In this document: piece by piece, positions 6,488 through 7,546 of the stretch
How the letters are laid out: each line of letters begins with the position of its first letter
Position numbering within the stretch: position 1 is the first letter of the stretch
DNA from: BS750m-G4 sp964472195
GTDB taxonomy: Bacteria > Bacteroidota > Ignavibacteria > Tepidaquicellales > Tepidaquicellaceae
NCBI GenBank assembly: GCA_964472195.1
Contig: CAYYJH010000112.1
Coordinates: forward strand, 1-7,546
Reading direction: 5' to 3'
Length of the DNA stretch: 7,546 nt
Translations under genes and position numbers: made by a program
Notes under the pieces: generated by a model
What the model saw: the letters and a program-made list of their open reading frames with translations, nothing else
The model's database searches: none
What the model was told of the DNA's origin: nothing

Positions 6488-6499
6488 TGTTCTTTAATA
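6488..6499 (+). promoter_or_regulatory. boxA-like antitermination element of the rRNA leader
   Basis: TGTTCTTTAATA matches the E. coli rrn boxA TGCTCTTTAACA at 10 of 12 positions. boxA in RNA is bound by NusB and S10 (NusE) and prevents premature Rho-dependent termination of untranslated rRNA transcripts. Its place, about 95 bases before 16S and just after the best promoter candidate, is as expected. No boxB hairpin was evident, and rRNA antitermination does not need one. Confidence 0.6.
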
Positions 6500-6594
6500 T
6501 AAGTCATGTAAAAAATAAGAAATTTGATTTTATAAGTGTGCAAAGTATGTATGAATTAAAACAACGTGTTTAATATATTTCGTAAGTTTTAATT

Positions 6595-7546
<952 letters not shown>

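Larger units (their letters stand above)
6316..6594. other. A/T-rich spacer between gpsA and 16S rRNA
   Basis: This 279-base stretch has no credible open reading frame and no tRNA-like cloverleaf. It holds the rRNA promoter candidates and a boxA element, listed separately. No convincing terminator for plsY-gpsA was found: hairpin candidates are pure A/T, such as AATAAAT/ATTTATT (6433-6439 with 6442-6448), which overlaps the promoter. Read-through from gpsA into the rRNA operon therefore cannot be excluded. Confidence 0.6.

Noticed and set aside
6339..6557. Repeated 9-mer GTATGAATT at 6339-6347 and 6549-6557
   Set aside because: Only two copies in A/T-rich DNA, without extended flanking similarity; chance is sufficient.

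Overview
The window reads as chromosome of a low-GC bacterium of the Bacteroidota/Chlorobi/Ignavibacteria assemblage. Four things point there: a GldA/GldF/GldG-type ABC system; no Shine-Dalgarno-like sequence before any of the six start codons, all of which follow A/T-rich DNA; promoter-like sites of the Bacteroidota form (TTG or TTTG, 20 bases, TAnnTTTG); and a 16S rRNA gene opening with the ATGGAGAGTTTGATC style seen in that group. The exact lineage cannot be fixed by eye.

Layout: (1) Positions 1-120 are a GC-rich (about 57%), hairpin-rich fragment unlike the A/T-rich remainder. It is unidentified. (2) A promoter-like site at 170-201 precedes a plus-strand cluster of four genes, 227-4515: ABC ATPase (GldA-like), six-helix ABC-2 permease (GldF-like), a large single-pass or two-pass membrane protein (GldG family), and a DUF4340 membrane-anchored protein. 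Together they look like one ABC-2 membrane complex with two extracytoplasmic accessory subunits; the substrate is unknown. (3) A weak A/T terminator-like hairpin at 4523-4562 separates this from plsY and gpsA (4597-6315). GpsA makes glycerol-3-phosphate and PlsY acylates it, so the pair covers substrate supply and first acylation in phospholipid synthesis. (4) A 279-bp A/T-rich spacer carries a probable rRNA promoter and a boxA antitermination element. (5) The 5' part of a 16S rRNA gene (about 6595 onward) runs off the window at roughly E. coli position 959.

All genes are on the plus strand. No transposase, CRISPR array, tRNA or integrase was seen. The window is mostly ordinary housekeeping sequence. 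The least explained parts are the GC-rich left edge and the role of the four-gene Gld-like/DUF4340 cluster.
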